Of a DNA stretch of 12,521 nt, positions 6,820-12,521 are shown piece by piece. A model generated the notes under the pieces. That model was not told where the DNA came from. It ran no database searches and saw only the letters and a program-made list of their open reading frames with translations. The stretch spans positions 1 to 12,521 of the forward strand of contig SKZC01000069.1 in the NCBI GenBank assembly GCA_007127575.1. Direction: 5' to 3'. How positions within the stretch are numbered: position 1 is the stretch's first letter; each line of letters starts with the position of its first letter. The position numbers and the translations under genes are program-made. This stretch comes from Gemmatimonadota bacterium. Lineage in GTDB: Bacteria > Gemmatimonadota > Gemmatimonadetes > Longimicrobiales > Gaopeijiaceae.

Positions 6820-7479
6820 TCACGTGGCGATGGGGGCCAGGAGCTCCTTCAACTCTCCTCGCGCCCGGTGGAGGTACGTCTTCACCGTCCCCAACGGGAG
6901 ATCCATCACCTCGGCGATCTCATCGTACGCGTAGCCTTCCACATGCCGGAGAAGGACGACGGTACGGTATTCCGGTCGAAGGTGGCCGATGGCCTCCTCG
7001 ATCTGGCCCCCCAGCTCCCGGGCCTCCGCGTAGGACGCGGGATCTTCCTCCGTGGACTCCAGGGTGATCCGGCTTCTCTCCGCTTCTTCGTCCTCCATAG
7101 CGTGAGGGGAACCGTCGATGGACACCGTGTCCAGCTCCTTCTTCCGGAGGTGGTCGATGGCCACGTTGTTGGCGATTTTGAACAACCAGCTCGAGAACTT
7201 GTAGCGGGGGTCGTATGACTGGATGGCGTTGAAGGCCTTTACGAACGCCTCCTGCGCCACATCCTCGGCCTGATCCCGGTTTCGAACCATCCGGAACACC
7301 AGGGAGAAGACCGGGCGCTGGAAACGCTCCAGAAGCTCGCTAAAGGCCCGCTGCCGGCCTTCGCACGCCAGCTCCACCAGCCTCCGGTCATCCAGAGAGG
7401 AGTATTCCAAGGGGTTCGTTTCCCGCCTTCGGGTGTCCAACCGCGCCGAGGCCCCGACCGTTTCGAGGTCGTGTCCCAC
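6820..7479 (-). CDS. ECF-family RNA polymerase sigma factor
   Basis: An extracytoplasmic-function sigma factor, up to 219 residues. Region 2 spans about 44-113 with AEDVAQEAFVKAF (71-83) and FSSWLFKIANNVAIDHLRK (95-113). An acidic linker follows. Region 4 (about 155-212) has LRPEYRTVVLLRHVEGYAYDEIAEVM and the DNA-recognition helix LPLGTVKTYLHRARGEL. It should be released from the adjacent zinc-finger anti-sigma factor on envelope stress. The 5' end given is the longest reading (GTG 7479) and is an upper limit: it has no ribosome binding site, and the proposed self-activated promoter would start transcription at about 7472-7474, inside this extension. In-frame TTG codons at 7440 or 7410 are then more likely; from 7410 the protein begins close to the conserved LDDRRLVELA. 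The family is clear; the ECF subgroup is not assigned. Confidence 0.95.
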   Translation of the reverse strand: MGHDLETVGASARLDTRRRETNPLEYSSLDDRRLVELACEGRQRAFSELLERFQRPVFSLVFRMVRNRDQAEDVAQEAFVKAFNAIQSYDPRYKFSSWLFKIANNVAIDHLRKKELDTVSIDGSPHAMEDEEAERSRITLESTEEDPASYAEARELGGQIEEAIGHLRPEYRTVVLLRHVEGYAYDEIAEVMDLPLGTVKTYLHRARGELKELLAPIAT

Positions 7480-7506
7480 TACGCAGGAGGTGAGTTCCGG
7501 GTTTCA
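7480..7506 (-). promoter_or_regulatory. ECF-type promoter of the sigma gene (TGAAAC-N17-CGTA)
   Basis: On the minus strand TGAAAC (7506-7501) is followed by 17 nt and CGTA (7483-7480). Position relative to the gene suggests autoregulation, which is common for ECF sigma factors. It shares CTGAAAC and CGTAG with the anti-sigma promoter. A start site near 7472-7474 would place GTG 7479 outside the message. Confidence 0.72.
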
Positions 7507-7606
7507 GCCAGCTTCTGGAGCCTGCACGTGTTTATTTCCGCTCGCCCCCCGTCCCTCCAAGCAAAACCCCAACCGGGGGGCTGCGGATCCACACCGGGAC
7601 CGGCTC

Positions 7607-7662
7607 GGTTCCTCAGGGGGACGGCAAAGGATCCGGGCCGGCTTCTGCCCGGAACCCTGAGG
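7607..7662 (+). promoter_or_regulatory. Possible structured leader upstream of menG
   Basis: CCTCAGGG (7611-7618) can pair with CCCTGAGG (7655-7662). Inside lies a second perfect hairpin, TCCGGGC (7632-7638) with GCCCGGA (7647-7653). A competing pairing, GGTTCC (7607-7612) with GGAACC (7651-7656), would exclude both. The element lies in the 270-nt gap before menG, about 90 nt before its start. No known riboswitch class is recognised and no promoter in front of it is evident; high GC content makes chance pairing plausible. Confidence 0.3.
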
Positions 7663-7737
7663 GTCTGGTGGGTAGCCCGTGAGGCGCCGCTGGGAGTCGG
7701 AGGCGGCGAGTGCCGTCCAAGTCCCCACCCGCGTCTC

Positions 7738-7743
7738 AGGAGG
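7738..7743 (+). promoter_or_regulatory. Ribosome binding site fixing the menG start
   Basis: AGGAGG with a 7-nt spacer to ATG 7751. It selects this ATG over the in-frame GTG at 7679. Confidence 0.85.
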
Positions 7744-7750
7744 CCGTCAG

Positions 7751-8491
7751 ATGGAGGAGCGTCCACCGTCGGCTCAGCCCTTGGAGGGGGTAGGTCGCAA
7801 GCGACAGGTCCAGACCATCTTCTCGGAGATTGCGCCTCGGTACGACCTCCTGAACCACGTTCTGAGCCTGAACATCGACCGGCGATGGCGCCGGAGGGCG
7901 GTCGACGCGTTGGGTTGGCAGTCGGTCCCCGATGGAGTCTATCTGGATGCCTGTGCCGGTACCTTCGACCTAGCGCTGGAGCTGGCCGGACGGGAGGAGT
8001 TTCGCGGAGCCGTCGTGGCATCGGATTTCGCTCTACCCATGCTCGAGGAAGGGAAGGACAAGCTCCAGGGAGCCTCCGTTCACCCCGTCTGCGGTGACTC
8101 CCTCCAGCTTCCCTTTCCCGACGGGACCTTCCGAGGTGCCACGGTGGGCTTCGGAGTCCGGAATCTGGCCGGGCTGGACCGGGGGCTCGAGGAGCTACAC
8201 CGGGTCCTGGCCCCAGGGGGCAGGCTGGTGATCCTGGAGTTCACCGAGCCGCCCAATCCGCTCATGCGCCGCCTCTACCTCTTCTACTTCCATCGGATCC
8301 TTCCTCTGGTGGGGCGGCTCGTCTCGGGACACCCGTGGGCCTATACCTATCTTCCCGAATCCGTGAAGGAATTCCCGGGTCCCTCCGAGCTGGCCCTCCG
8401 AATGGAGGCCGCCGGGTTCACCCGGGCTCGGTGGGAGCTTCTCAGCTTCGGGATCGCGGCCCTCCACGTGGGAGAGAAGGGAGAGGCGTAG
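7751..8491 (+). CDS. menG: Demethylmenaquinone methyltransferase (UbiE/MenG family)
   Basis: A 246-residue SAM-dependent methyltransferase that should carry out the last step of menaquinone synthesis, C-methylation of demethylmenaquinone; in ubiquinone makers the same family methylates the ubiquinone precursor. Family marks are FSEIAPRYDLLNHVLSLNIDRRWRR (24-48), the SAM motif LDACAGTFDLALELA (65-79), VGFGVRNLAGLDRGLEELHRVLAPGG (132-157) and LVILEFTEP (159-167). The family-specific tail has YLFYFHRILPLVGRLVSG and YTYLPESVKEFP (198-209). Motif I reads GTFD where GTGD is usual. The ATG at 7751 has an excellent ribosome binding site. It is transcribed divergently from the sigma cluster and ends 18 nt from the convergent mutM stop. 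MenG rather than UbiE is preferred on the assumed menaquinone lifestyle; the family itself is secure. Confidence 0.92.
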   Translation: MEERPPSAQPLEGVGRKRQVQTIFSEIAPRYDLLNHVLSLNIDRRWRRRAVDALGWQSVPDGVYLDACAGTFDLALELAGREEFRGAVVASDFALPMLEEGKDKLQGASVHPVCGDSLQLPFPDGTFRGATVGFGVRNLAGLDRGLEELHRVLAPGGRLVILEFTEPPNPLMRRLYLFYFHRILPLVGRLVSGHPWAYTYLPESVKEFPGPSELALRMEAAGFTRARWELLSFGIAALHVGEKGEA

Positions 8492-8509
8492 CCCTCTCGC
8501 AAGCCCCTC

Positions 8510-9355
8510 TTAACGCGCATCACCGCCGGCTTCGCCTTGACACCTAGGACAGAGAAAGGCGGACCGGTTCGAGAGGATGGTGCGCTGGATCGGGGCTCGG
8601 CACCGGTGGCAGGGCTCTCCCCCCCGACCGTACACCCGGAGGCGAAAGGCGAAGGTCCCCGTATCCCCGGCAGCCGTCCGGTAATCCCTGAACGTGGTGC
8701 CTTTGGCTTCGATGGCCTCCCTCAGGACCTTTCGGATCGACCGGTGGAGGGCCTGGACTTCCCGGGGCTCCAAGGACCGAGCGGGCCGCCTGGGGTGAAT
8801 TCGGGCACGGTGAAGCGCCTCACTGGCGTAGATGTTTCCCACTCCGGCCACGCGGCGTTGGTCCAGGAGCCAGGAGTGGACGGGCGAGCGGGAGCGGGAG
8901 AGGGCGTCTCCCAGCCGTTTTCCGGTGAAGCTTGAGGAGAGGGGTTCCGGACCCAGGGTTCGGCTCCAGCGGCGGTGTCCTTCCGGGGTCTGGAGCTCCA
9001 GCCTCCCGAAGCGACGCACGTCGTGGTAGATGAGGCGCACTCCATGGTCCAGATGGAAGATCACCCCCGGGTGCGTGGGCTCGGAATCGTGGCTTCCGGG
9101 TCGTCGGAGGAGGAGCCGGCCGGACATCCCCAGGTTCACCACCAGAGTTCCAGCGGGTGTGGAGTCCAGGATGATGTTCTTCCCCCGCCGGGTCACATCC
9201 CCGATCTCCGAACCCAGGAGCTGCCGTCGGAAAGCCGCCGCCTCCGCGCCTCGGATCAGGTCCGGGTGAAGTACCTCCAGCCCCTGGATCTGGAGTCCCG
9301 GAACGGTGCGGCGAAGTTCCTGGACGATGGTTTCCGCCTCAGGTAGCTCCGGCAC
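8510..9355 (-). CDS. mutM: Formamidopyrimidine-DNA glycosylase (Fpg/MutM)
   Basis: A 281-residue base-excision-repair enzyme that removes oxidised purines such as 8-oxoguanine and nicks the abasic site. The start GTG 9355 gives MPELPEAET, so Pro2 is the catalytic nucleophile and Glu3 follows, which fixes the start. Other hallmarks are Lys59 in RRGKN, NLGMSGRL (74-81), DVRRFGRLEL (112-121), LLDQRRVAGVGNIYASEALHRARIHP (163-188) and the C-terminal zinc finger Cys249/Cys252/Cys269/Cys272 with Arg264 (NRSAFLCPRCQ). All key residues are present, so the enzyme should be active. GGAG stands 4 nt before the GTG, a slightly short spacing. The gene lies 36 nt downstream of purD on the same strand, probably in one transcript, and converges on menG. 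Confidence 0.96.
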   Translation of the reverse strand: MPELPEAETIVQELRRTVPGLQIQGLEVLHPDLIRGAEAAAFRRQLLGSEIGDVTRRGKNIILDSTPAGTLVVNLGMSGRLLLRRPGSHDSEPTHPGVIFHLDHGVRLIYHDVRRFGRLELQTPEGHRRWSRTLGPEPLSSSFTGKRLGDALSRSRSPVHSWLLDQRRVAGVGNIYASEALHRARIHPRRPARSLEPREVQALHRSIRKVLREAIEAKGTTFRDYRTAAGDTGTFAFRLRVYGRGGEPCHRCRAPIQRTILSNRSAFLCPRCQGEAGGDAR

Positions 9356-9391
9356 CGGACTCCATGCGGGGGCGGTGTGGGACGTCGGGGC

Positions 9392-10705
9392 TCAGGGCCG
9401 TTCGGCCTCCGAGCGGGAAAACTCGCGCCATCCGATGTCTCTCCGGAAGTTGGCACCCTCGAATCGGACCGCCTCCGCTCCTCGGAGGCTTCGGTCCCGG
9501 GCCTCCTCCAGGGTCTCCCCTAGACCTGTTACGGCGGCCACACGGCCTCCATCCGTCAAGAGAGCCCCCGGGCCGCCAGAGCCTCTCTCCTCCCGGGCGG
9601 TACCCGCGTGGAAAAGGAGGATTTCCGGATCGGAGAAGAGCTCCTGGTCCAGCTCCATCTGCAACCCATTCGGATAGGAACCCGGATAGCCAGGCGATGC
9701 CACCACCGTGGTCAGGGCTGCCCCCGACCTCCACCGGACTCCGTCGGCGTCGAGCCGGGACCCGGAGGCCACCGGGATCAGAAGGTCGAGCAAGGGCGAG
9801 TCCAAAAGGGGAAGGACCACCTGGGCTTCGGGATCCCCGAATCGACAGTTGAACTCCACCACCTTGGGGCCTTCCTCCGTGAGCATGAGCCCTGCATAGA
9901 GGATCCCCCTGAAGGGAGCCCCTCTCGCTACCAGCGCCTCCAGAGTGGGAAGGAAAATCCTCCGCCGCACCTCCTCCAGGAACTCAGCCGAGACGAAAGA
10001 GAGGGGCGCGTAGGCACCCATCCCGCCCGTGTTGGGGCCCGTGTCCCTTTCACCCACCCGCTTGTGGTCTTGAGAAGGAAGGAGGAGAAGGACGTCCGTA
10101 CCGTCGGCGAGGCCGAATACCGACAGCTCCTCTCCCTCCATGCACTCTTCCACCACCACCACCCCTCCGGCGTCGCCGAAGGCCTCCCCCGACAACATCT
10201 CCCGGGCCGCCTCCACCGCCTCTTCCACCTGGGAGCAGACGATGGCTCCTTTTCCGGCCGCCAAGCCCGATGCCTTCACCACGATGGGAGGGCCTTGCTC
10301 TCGGATATGGGCTTCCGCAGCCGCAGGGTCCGTGAAGGTCCGGTACCCGGCCGTGGGGACCCCGGCGTCATCCATGAGCTCTTTGGCGAAGGCCTTGCTG
10401 GCCTCGATGCGTGCCGCCGACTCCGTGGGTCCGAAGGCGGGGATCCGGCGGGCTGAAAGTCGGTCCACCAGCCCCGAAGCCAACGGGGCCTCCGGGCCCA
10501 CCACCACCAGATCCACCTCGGCTCCCTGGGCCCAGGACGCCAAACCGTCCACGTCCGTGGGCGCCAGGTCCACCTCCTGGGCCAACTCGGCCATCCCGGC
10601 GTTGGGACGTGTGGCGAAGAGCCGCAGGCTCGGATCGTCCTGGTGAAGCTTCCAGAGCAGGGTGTGTTCGCGCCCTCCGTTTCCCACCACCAAGATCTTT
10701 TTCAT
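9392..10705 (-). CDS. purD: Phosphoribosylamine--glycine ligase (GAR synthetase)
   Basis: This 437-residue ATP-grasp enzyme joins 5-phosphoribosylamine and glycine, the second step of purine synthesis, in the cytosol. Order of motifs: VVGNGGREH (6-14), GPEAPLASG (70-78), FGPTESAARIEASKAFAK (91-108), VVKASGLAAGKGA (142-154), DHKRVGERDTGPNTGGMGAYAP (213-234), VVEFNCRFGDPEAQ (282-295) and the C-terminal domain with GGRVAAVTGLG and RRDIGWRE. The length is normal and no key motif is missing. The ATG at 10705 begins the typical MKKILVVGNGGREH; the ribosome binding site is weak (GGCGGA next to the start, GAGGG further away). A TTGACA promoter lies about 100 nt upstream and probably also serves mutM. 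No other pur genes are in view. Confidence 0.97.
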   Translation of the reverse strand: MKKILVVGNGGREHTLLWKLHQDDPSLRLFATRPNAGMAELAQEVDLAPTDVDGLASWAQGAEVDLVVVGPEAPLASGLVDRLSARRIPAFGPTESAARIEASKAFAKELMDDAGVPTAGYRTFTDPAAAEAHIREQGPPIVVKASGLAAGKGAIVCSQVEEAVEAAREMLSGEAFGDAGGVVVVEECMEGEELSVFGLADGTDVLLLLPSQDHKRVGERDTGPNTGGMGAYAPLSFVSAEFLEEVRRRIFLPTLEALVARGAPFRGILYAGLMLTEEGPKVVEFNCRFGDPEAQVVLPLLDSPLLDLLIPVASGSRLDADGVRWRSGAALTTVVASPGYPGSYPNGLQMELDQELFSDPEILLFHAGTAREERGSGGPGALLTDGGRVAAVTGLGETLEEARDRSLRGAEAVRFEGANFRRDIGWREFSRSEAERP

Positions 10706-10801
10706 TCCGCCGGCCCACCCTCGTTCGTGTTCCCTGATTTCCTCTGCGCCTGCCGGCCCACCGCCGTCCGGGCGGGGCTCGGCATGCGTCGGAAAGGCCC
10801 T

Positions 10802-10830
10802 ACCGTACAGAGGGGGAAAGGGGGTGTCAA
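10802..10830 (-). promoter_or_regulatory. Sigma-70-like promoter of purD-mutM
   Basis: On the minus strand a perfect -35 box TTGACA (10830-10825) is followed after 17 nt by TACGGT (10807-10802), which keeps T1, A2 and T6 of the -10 consensus. Transcription would start near 10795, leaving a leader of about 90 nt before the purD ATG. It lies in the 156-nt gap between the M48 gene and purD. Confidence 0.55.
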
Positions 10831-10861
10831 AGGGCTCGACCGCCGGGCTTCTTCGCTCCCG

Positions 10862-11875
10862 TCATCGGCGGAATCCCTCCATGATGGAATCCCGCATCCG
10901 CCGGGCCGCTTGGGCCACGTCGTCCACCACGTCCCGAGCGTCAGCGGAGTAGGCGGCGGCCGCCGCCGTGAGGTCGTCCAGGTAGGCGGGGTCCGGGTCG
11001 GAGCGGTGTGGATATTCTCCCCGCAGAATCCGGTCGTACTCTCCGGATTCGATCCACTTTCTGAGCTCCGACACCCGGAGGACGTAGAAGGGGTGGGTGG
11101 TTCCCAGTAGGTTCAGCACCTTGAACACGGAGTCCGCCACGTCCTCGCTCTCCGCATAGGCCTCCGCCTGGGCCAGAAACTCCTCCAGGTTCGTCTCGTC
11201 GGGTCGGCCTCCGCCGGCCATCTTCAGCATGGTTCCGAAGACGACCTCCGGGTCCTGAACGCCCAGGAGGCCCGCCCGGTCCGACGAGAGCTCGCTTCGG
11301 CGGTACCATTCCAGGAGCGCCAAGAGGACTCCCCGTGCCGCCCAACCCACCAGGGGAAAGCCTCGCTGGGAGAGCTGGATGAGGATGACCATCATGGTCC
11401 GATAGAGGGCGTGCCCGCTCAGGACGTGACCCACCTCGTGGGCCAGGACGTAGCGGAGCTCCTCCTCGTCCAGGAGGCGGACCAGGCCGGAGTTCAGGAG
11501 AATGAAGGGCTTCTCCATCCCGTATGCGCCGGCGTTCACCACAGGGTTCTGGGCCACGAAGAGGGGGATTTGCCGTGAGACGTCCAGGGTCTCGCAGACC
11601 TCCACGTGGATTTCGTGGACCCTCGCGAACTGATTCGAGGAGGTCTGGACGGCGTTGGCTTGAAAGGCCAGACGACCGGGCTTCTCGCCGAAAACCCCGA
11701 AGAGCTTCTTCAGGACCTCGTCGAAGACGGGTACGCGTCTCAGGGCCTGGAGGGCGGCCCGATCCGCCGGGTGCTCCCAGGCCCGCGGGGAGATGTCGTG
11801 GAGGATGCGGCGGGCTCTGGAGGGTCCCTCTCCAGGGGGGTCGGGGTCACCGTGGTGGGGGCCGTGCTCGATCAT
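10862..11875 (-). CDS. M48-family zinc metallopeptidase (HtpX/Ste24-like)
   Basis: A 337-residue M48-type protease. The zinc site HEVGH (His146, Glu147, His150) follows LLDEEELRYVLA, and the third ligand is probably Glu195 in SELSSDRAGLL, where the ExxxD pattern is typical of M48. Residues 161-190 (MMVILIQLSQRGFPLVGWAARGVLLALLEW) are hydrophobic enough to associate with or cross the membrane, but the four helices of classical HtpX and a signal peptide are absent. Residues 1-25 are Pro/Gly/His-rich; 299-337 form an Ala/Asp-rich helical tail. ATG 11875 has a modest GAGAG site 8 nt upstream. A TGAAAC-N17-CGTA promoter 58 nt before the ATG ties it to the ECF sigma factor. HtpX-type proteases serve in membrane-protein quality control, which fits that regulation; substrates are unknown. 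Confidence 0.9.
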   Translation of the reverse strand: MIEHGPHHGDPDPPGEGPSRARRILHDISPRAWEHPADRAALQALRRVPVFDEVLKKLFGVFGEKPGRLAFQANAVQTSSNQFARVHEIHVEVCETLDVSRQIPLFVAQNPVVNAGAYGMEKPFILLNSGLVRLLDEEELRYVLAHEVGHVLSGHALYRTMMVILIQLSQRGFPLVGWAARGVLLALLEWYRRSELSSDRAGLLGVQDPEVVFGTMLKMAGGGRPDETNLEEFLAQAEAYAESEDVADSVFKVLNLLGTTHPFYVLRVSELRKWIESGEYDRILRGEYPHRSDPDPAYLDDLTAAAAAYSADARDVVDDVAQAARRMRDSIMEGFRR

Positions 11876-11932
11876 GGTCGGAGCTCTCGCTGAAGTGGGG
11901 GCGGAGGCCTCACGTATCCCTGCGCCCCATCT

Positions 11933-11959
11933 TACGGCGTAGGGCGTCCATCGGTTTCA
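11933..11959 (-). promoter_or_regulatory. ECF-type promoter of the M48 peptidase (TGAAAC-N17-CGTA)
   Basis: On the minus strand TGAAAC (11959-11954) is followed by 17 nt and CGTA (11936-11933). A start near 11925 leaves a leader of about 50 nt before ATG 11875. Motif, spacing and orientation match the sites before the sigma and anti-sigma genes, making this a likely distant regulon member. Confidence 0.72.
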
Positions 11960-11997
11960 TCCCACCGGACTCCTCCGGGGCCGCCCTCAGGCGTGAT

Positions 11998-12521
11998 TCA
12001 CCGCCGGACTACAGGATGAACCCGGACGGATTCCACTCCGAACTCGTCCCGGTGGATCCCGATGACGGCGTCCGTGGTGAGCCGGATCGGTTCCAGGGCC
12101 TCGGGGATCCGGATGGGCTCCAACTCCGTGCCGTCGGGGTGGAAGACCCGCCAGAGGCCGCCGGGTCCGGCCCCGACGCCGGCGCCCACGTTTCCCCCCA
12201 GGGCTGCGGCGTGGATGGCGGGTTCATACGGCCGGACCCAGAGGTAGCCTTCCCCATCCACCAGGAAGGTCCAGAACACCGAGGTGCGCTCCGGGGTGGG
12301 GATTTCCAGCGCGGGGGCCAGGAGGGATGCTCGTATCCCGGTTCGGGAGCCGTCCTGGGCCAGGGCGGAGTCCCGCACCACCTGGAGTGCTTCCTCCGGG
12401 GTGGGGGCGCCTGCCGGGTCGAACTCCACGGTTCGCTCCAGCTCCCCCGACGGATCGAAGACCCGGATCTCAGGAGTCAACGTCTCCCCTACGTAGACCT
12501 TCCCGCCGTGGATCACCACCC
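11998..12521 (-). CDS. Beta-propeller-like protein, 5' end cut by the window
   Basis: The last 174 or so residues of a protein whose start lies beyond the window edge. IHGGKVYVGETLTPEIRVFDPSGELERTVEFDP, FLVDGEGYLWVRPYEP and WRVFHPDGTELEPIRIP, then VIGIHRDEFGVESVRVHPV, have the repeating pattern of 6-bladed beta-propeller proteins (NHL/YVTN-like blades: a strand, then a D/E-rich turn such as DPSG, DGEG, HPDG, RDEFG). Such proteins are usually exported, but the N terminus cannot be seen. It lies 122 nt upstream of the M48 gene on the same strand; the ECF-type promoter in that gap means the M48 gene need not be co-transcribed with it. Function unknown. Confidence 0.7.
   Translation of the reverse strand, partial: VVIHGGKVYVGETLTPEIRVFDPSGELERTVEFDPAGAPTPEEALQVVRDSALAQDGSRTGIRASLLAPALEIPTPERTSVFWTFLVDGEGYLWVRPYEPAIHAAALGGNVGAGVGAGPGGLWRVFHPDGTELEPIRIPEALEPIRLTTDAVIGIHRDEFGVESVRVHPVVRR

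Noticed and set aside
7590..7680. Resemblance of the menG leader (GGACGGCAAAGG...GGTAGCC) to a cyclic-di-GMP riboswitch
   Set aside because: Only scattered fragments match; the conserved core and paired helices of that class cannot be laid out on this sequence.
11965..11978. CCGGA-TCCGG hairpin between the beta-propeller and M48 genes
   Set aside because: The stem is 5 bp and no T-run follows on the minus strand; such short GC hairpins are expected in this DNA.

Overview
The window looks like chromosomal core DNA from a high-GC, probably Gram-negative, menaquinone-using bacterium. Codon third positions are strongly G/C, GTG starts are frequent, and signal peptides end in AxA-type sites. A Gemmatimonadota-like source is my best guess (inference from base composition and gene content; no 16S or tRNA is present). 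I see no mobile elements, CRISPR arrays, phage genes, tRNA or rRNA.

Layout. (1) 1-2965, plus strand: a small NfuA/NifU-C-like Fe-S scaffold with its own promoter and a strong rho-independent terminator, then an Mrp/NBP35-type Fe-S carrier ATPase, a tightly packed small hypothetical gene and a SAM hydroxide adenosyltransferase (DUF62 family). (2) 2850-7479, minus strand: an ECF sigma factor, an anti-sigma factor with two zinc-finger modules, a large membrane protein with a bactofilin-like stretch, a secreted toast-rack/LiaF-like protein, and a small two-helix membrane protein that overlaps the DUF62 gene tail to tail. (3) 7480-8491, plus strand: a divergent intergenic region with a possible structured leader, then menG/ubiE. 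(4) 8510-12521, minus strand: mutM and purD (one likely operon behind a sigma-70-like promoter), an M48 metallopeptidase, and the 3' part of a beta-propeller-like protein cut by the window edge.

The main discovery is regulatory. The hexamer TGAAAC occurs three times by eye in the whole window, always on the minus strand. Each copy is followed after exactly 17 nt by CGTA. The three sites lie just upstream of the ECF sigma gene, the anti-sigma gene and the M48 peptidase gene. TGAAAC plus CGTA closely resembles known ECF promoters (Bacillus SigW type). I infer that the sigma factor controls itself, the anti-sigma/bactofilin-like/toast-rack operon and, about 4.4 kb away, the M48 protease. Together these form a candidate envelope-stress circuit: a membrane anti-sigma factor holds the sigma factor, surface proteins monitor or reinforce the envelope, and a membrane-associated HtpX-like protease handles damage.
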